A DNA stretch of 64,000 nt from Mesotaenium endlicherianum (Eukaryota; Streptophyta; Zygnematophyceae; Zygnematales; Mesotaeniaceae), in NCBI GenBank assembly GCA_009602735.1, contig WELA01013251.1, positions 142,954-206,953 of the forward strand, read 5' to 3'. The position numbers and the translations under genes were made by a program. The notes under the pieces were generated by a model. That model was given only the letters and a program-made list of their open reading frames with translations, was not told the origin of the DNA and made no database searches. Positions 59,287 through 64,000 of the stretch are shown here, piece by piece. Within the stretch, counting starts at the first letter, position 1. Each line of letters starts with the position of its first letter.

Positions 59287-59760
59287 ATGGTAAGAACTAG
59301 GTCTCAAACCAGCAACTCTTGCAAGATGGAGGGTGATAACAATGATAACATTTAAAAAGGGCACGACGAATGTTGCGTCTTTGGACCCCGTACCTACTTA
59401 GAAACGCTGCACGATGCAAGAGCTAAAGAAGCTGCTAAGCAGGCAGCAACTCTTGCTGCAGTAGCAGCCCAGCTGGCTGAAAATGAGCGTTTAGCCAAAG
59501 AGGTAGAGGATGCAGTAAACACGAGGGCGCCTGATGAAAGGACGGTGGAAGAGCAGATGGCAAAGAGGGCCAATCACTGAAACCCACATCTTGCTGTGCC
59601 TAGTGTCATACCTCTTCCTCAAATTTGTAGCCAATTGAGCGCAACAAGCATAGCAGGAGCGGCAGCAATCGGGAATGCCGATGTTGCTACTTATCGAGCT
59701 AATGTTGCTGCCGCTGCGTTTGCTGGGCTACCACCTCAGAATGTAGATCTAGGAGCCTTA
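59287..59760 (+). pseudogene. B4 gag remains
   Basis: Matches the N-terminal third of B3 gag (for example [13 protein letters not shown]). The capsid core and zinc knuckle are not found here. Fossil. Confidence 0.75.
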
Positions 59761-62464
59761 TTTGTTAACGAAAAAGATGGTAGTATGCGAATGTGTGTGG
59801 ATCACAAAGCTCTTAACAGAATTACAGTAAAGAACAAGTATGCTTTAACCAGAATCAAGGACTTGCTTGATACCCTGTTTGATGCTAAAGTGTTCAGTAA
59901 GATAGATCTCAAGAGTGGTTATCATCAAATCAAAATTGCCGAGGGAGATGAACACAAGATTGCCTTCCGCACACGTTATGGACACTACGAGTATAATGTG
60001 ATGCCGTTTGGACTGACTAATGCTCCTCAAACCTTCATGGGTGCTATGAATGACATTTTCAGGCCTTACTTGGATAAGTTTGTGCAAGTCTTCTTGGATG
60101 ATATTTTAATTAGCTCTAAAAATGAAGCTGAGCATGCTGAGCACTTAAAGACAGTCATGGACATTCTAAGAAGGAATCACTTATATGCCACAATGAGCAA
60201 GTGTGATTTCTTTAAGGAAATATTGAATTCTTGGGCCACGTTGTCCGTAAGGAAGGCATCAGTGTGGATCCTAAGAAAGTCCAGACCATAAGGGATTGGC
60301 CAGTACCACAGTCTGTCTCGAAGTTAGATCCTTCCTTGGGTTAGCTAACTACTATAGGAGATTCATTGAGAGTTATTCTACAAAGGCCAGTAAATTGACT
60401 GACCTTACTAAGAAGGACATAGGGTGTGTGTGGGGGGGAGAGTAGCAAGCTGCCTTCCAGATTCTTAAAGATGCTCTCTGTTCTTAGCTGTGTATGACCC
60501 CAGCAAATCTCTGCAAGTGGTTACTGATGCTTCTGACTTTGCCATGAGTGCTAATTTGTTGCAGCCTGCTGACAAAACCACAAAAGATGGTAAGGTAGAG
60601 CAAGAGTGGCACCCTGTGCTATATAAGTCTATGAAATTCCCATTTGAAATTATCTATTATGTACATGATAAAGAGTTGCTTGCTATCACCATGTGCTCAA
60701 ACAGTGGAGAGCATACTTACATGGTAAAGCTCTTAAGGTGATTACAGATCATCTAGCTCTGACTCACTTTCAGAAGAAGTCCAAGCTGTCGAGGAGGGAG
60801 AACCGCTGGAGCCAGATGCTGGAGGAGTTCCAAGTCCAGATTGACTATAAACCAGGGAAGTTAAATCCTGCTGATGCACTCTCTAGAAGACTGGACTTGC
60901 AAGAAAGGAACTTTAGTCAGCATGCTGTAAATAAAGTCCTTTGTGCACTCACTTCATTAGAAGTCAAAAAGTCCTTCTTTTAACAACTTAGGAAAGCCTA
61001 CCTTTCTGACCCAACATTTGAGCCCAGCCCAACTGATGGTGTGTGTCTTGCTAATACACTTGGTTATAGGCTGAAGGGAGGGGTCTGGGTAATTGAAATC
61101 ACTTTAGGACGGTTGAAGTTGGTGATTCCTAATTACTTGGGACTAAGGTCTTTATTACTAAGTCAGGCTCATGACAATTTACTGGGTGGGCATTTGGGGC
61201 AGGCCAAAATTGTTGGCAAATTGGCAAAACATTATCACTGTCAGGGGTTGCCTCGGGAGGTCATGAAGTATGTTTAATCCTTTGATCAGTGTCAGAAAAA
61301 TAAGTCTAGACACACCCTACCCGGGGGGCTATTACAACCACTACCTATCCCGGCTGGACGCTGGAAAACAATATCCATGGACTGGGTGGAAACACTACCA
61401 AGAATTGCCAATGGGCATGATTCTATACTGGTAGTAGTGGACAACTGACAAAAATGGTCATTTTCATCCCCACCACTGTCAAAGTAACTGCACTCAAAAT
61501 TGCGAGATAGTTCTACCACCATGTAGTATGCCAACATGGACTACCCTCTAATATTACCTCAGACAGAGACTCAAAATTTACCTCAAATTCTTGGAGAGCT
61601 TTAATGGGATTAATGGAAGTCATACAGCTGCTCAGCACAGCAAACCACCCTCAGACTGATGGGCAGACTTAAAGAACTAACCAAGTTCTGCAAGAGGTGC
61701 TGAGAGCATATATTAATCTAAAACAAGATAATTGCGATGACCAGTTGCCTCAAATTCAATTTGCGGTCAACAGTGCGGAGCATGCGTCAACGGGAAAGAC
61801 TCCTTTTGAACTTAGTCTCGGTAGAGTCCCTAAGTCTCCTTTAGATGTGCTAGGGGAGTCTTTAACTTACCCTGAGGGGATTGACAACCCGATGTCTCTC
61901 CAATTATCTCAGGAGGCTGCTGACACACTCTCAGAAGTCCAACAGAACCTGCACAAAGCCCAGGAAAATCAACAAAAATACACTAATCAACACCGTCGGG
62001 AGCTGACTTTTTCAAAGGGGGATTTGGTCAAATTGCTTTACCAACACCTGCACCTGCCTGGTATGGTTAAGAAATAGCTCGGTCTGGTTTGGGTTGGTCC
62101 ATGTTCGGTGGTGCGCCGTGCCGGTCAAAATGCTTACAAACAAAACATGTATGCGGATTACAAGGGTCACCCAGTCTTTAATGTCTCTTTCCAAGAACCA
62201 TACATCAAAGGTGACACAGGTTGATTACCAGTCCAACCGGGACCGATCCCCGCTGTCCGGGAGGGTGAACCTGAGAAATATGAGGTTGATGAGATTTGAG
62301 AAGCTCGCTCTGTCCGTCGATCATCTAAATATGCCATGAAATATCTAGTCAGATGGAAGGGTTACGATGCCTCTGGGGACACCTGGAAATTTAAGGACCA
62401 TTTGACCAATGCCAAAGGGGCGTTGAAACGATTTTACATTCGAGAGGCTGGGACACCTCCCTAA
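59761..62464 (+). pseudogene. B4 pol fossil
   Basis: Reverse transcriptase with FLDDILISS, RNase H, integrase and chromodomain-region pieces in B-family order. No protease part was recognised. Heavily broken. Confidence 0.85.
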
Positions 62465-62885
62465 CCGTCATTTCAATTGACATGGGAAGGTGACACGCGG
62501 TCATGTCTCCATTTAAGTTGGAGGGAAATTGTGGCCAAACGTGGCCTAAAGTGACAGTTAGTAACAGAAAATGACAATAGTGGACAATGAGTGACAGTTG
62601 TGACAGGCAGCCCAGTGACAGTTGAAGAAGGCAACCCACCTTAAATATTAAGTTGGAGGAAGTGGAATAAACATCTTGGAAACTAGCTGATTACCGATTG
62701 CCGATGCATATCCATCCTCTACACTCAACTGCGCTCACACTTACTTCTCTTTCAAGCACACTCACACATTCAATTTACTTACACTAGGTATTGCAAGCTC
62801 TAACTCCCTCAACTACGTTCTTTCTTGTCAAAGTACTCAATCCTGTGCATGATGTCATGACTACACTAACTCCATTCGGGTATGA
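62465..62885 (+). promoter_or_regulatory. B4 spacer with two polypurine-like repeats and TGACAG cluster
   Basis: AAGTTGGAGGGAA at 62515-62527 and AAGTTGGAGGA at 62650-62660 flank a block with four TGACAG words (about 62550-62630). Same plan as B2 and B3. Confidence 0.4.
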
Positions 62886-64000
62886 ATGAGCAGGATGACT
62901 CAATTGTCTGAACTCAAGAGGAAAAGAAGGGCGGACGAGGCGCAGGCGGAGTACAAGGAGTTCCATGGCAACATCGAATCATCCTCCATCTCTTCTCGAG
63001 ACTCAGAGCGACTTCGACTACAGCAGGAGGCTCAAAAGAGGAAGGAGGAAGAAGAACAGGCCAGGCTGAGTCAAGAGGAGCAGGACAGAGAAGCTGCAGA
63101 GGAAGCGAATAAGGCGGAGGAACAAAGGTTGGCCGAGGAGAGGCGGAAGCAGCAGGTTGAGGAGGAACAAAGGAGAATCAAAAGCTCCCGCTACACGGCA
63201 ATGGGCAAGGGCTTTGATCTTTTAGAGGACACCTTCAAGTACGCCGAGAAAAGCCGAAGTGAGTCACAGAGGGACATACTGCAGCGGGAAGGGGAGACGG
63301 CCCAAGGTTTTGACAAGTACATAGAGGTCAGCACAGGGCTTCTACTGTACCATGACTATGCCAGGATGGTGGGATATACGATCCGAGAGGCCAAAGCATT
63401 GGCCCAGATCGGTGAATCTAAAACGGTGCCAATACCTAGAATTTGGGGCACAGACAAGTTCATCAGGTTGATCCCTGTGCATACAGACAGCTTCAAGGAT
63501 ACCACTTCCCACAACCGGTTCAAGGCCATGTATAACGAGGCGGAGAGAAGAAGATGGGAATTCTTGGCAAGGGAGACCAGCCAGTTGGATTTCTCAGGTC
63601 ACTGGTACCCCTGTACTTTGAAGAGGACGGATCCTGCTTTCTTTCTATAGCCCACTGACTGGCGCTGGATGACCATCACTATGAAGGACCAGCAAAATGA
63701 CAGAGCTGAGGAAGACAATTTCCTGGCAAATTTGCAGGGGAAGATAGTGTTGCCATCTCACATTGTAGTATGGGACCCAAGGCTGGATGGAGTCAGGGAC
63801 TGCATGAGTCCAAAGATACAGGAGGATAGGACCAGGGCTAGAGATTCTTTCTCTAAGTGGAAACATGCTTACGCCATATGGGCAAGTAAGCAACGGGAGA
63901 AAGACCTGTATGGGGTCAAGACCTAGCAACCCTCACCTGCACCCAAGAGGGGAGGTCAGTGGGATACTCTTTTTCTTGAGAACAGCTGGAGGAGATGACC
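62886..64000 (+). pseudogene. B4 third ORF (unknown family), fossil, runs off window
   Basis: MSRMTQLSELKRKRRADEAQ start, a long Glu/Arg/Gln coiled coil, then the conserved core (DYARMVGYT, DSFKDT, YNEAERRRWEFLARE, WRWMT, WDPRLDG). Very close to B3. Broken. Confidence 0.75.

Larger units (their letters stand above)
58533..64000 (+). mobile_element. element B4: Ty3/Gypsy chromovirus of the B family, broken, runs off window
   Basis: On the plus strand. LTR 58533-59253, primer site GTGGTATCGGAGCAG (59254-59268), gag remains, pol, spacer and third ORF; the 3' LTR is beyond the window. The closest relative is B3. Shorter than B1 over gag-pol and heavily broken. Confidence 0.9.

Overview
The window looks like nuclear DNA of a unicellular green alga (Chlorophyta, perhaps Trebouxiophyceae; the species cannot be named from sequence alone). 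The host genes are GC-rich, have GT-AG introns and carry long CAG/CTG-type triplet runs. They include SMG1, which green algae and mosses keep. The other two thirds is a much less GC-rich island of nested transposable elements.

Host part (1-18633). A large minus-strand gene, SMG1 (the nonsense-mediated-decay PI3K-like kinase), runs from about 9010 off the left edge, which cuts it at the start of the kinase domain. Divergent from it is a plus-strand alpha/beta-hydrolase gene in at least four exons (about 9716-12228). Convergent with that is a single-exon secreted glycosidase of the GH5 endoglycoceramidase type (13421-15691, minus). About 2.9 kb without a supportable gene follows.

Repeat island (18634-64000). 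The layers can be read from target-site duplications. (1) A short DNA element with long inverted repeats, here called D, spans 18634-43225. (2) A Ty3/Gypsy chromovirus, element A (18718-42384, minus, duplication ACTAG), inserted into D. (3) Two copies of a second chromovirus family, B1 (22844-31687, minus, duplication CTTCT) and B2 (32169-40878, plus), inserted into A head to head. (4) To the right lies an older decayed Gypsy-like element C (about 43.9-58.5 kb, minus). It carries a cytosine-5 DNA methyltransferase-like domain between its protease and reverse transcriptase regions. (5) Two more B-family copies, B3 (48831-57356, minus, duplication TGTCG) and B4 (58533 to beyond the window, plus), sit in C, again head to head.

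The most interesting signals are: the methyltransferase-like domain in C; a third open reading frame after pol in every B copy, without a recognisable family; the mosaic relation of B1 and B2, which share almost identical gag-pol but have strongly diverged third frames, with the switch next to an internal polypurine-like repeat; and the repeated head-to-head arrangement of B copies. All retroelements are treated as fossils. B1 looks nearly whole; A, B2, B3, B4 and C are broken.
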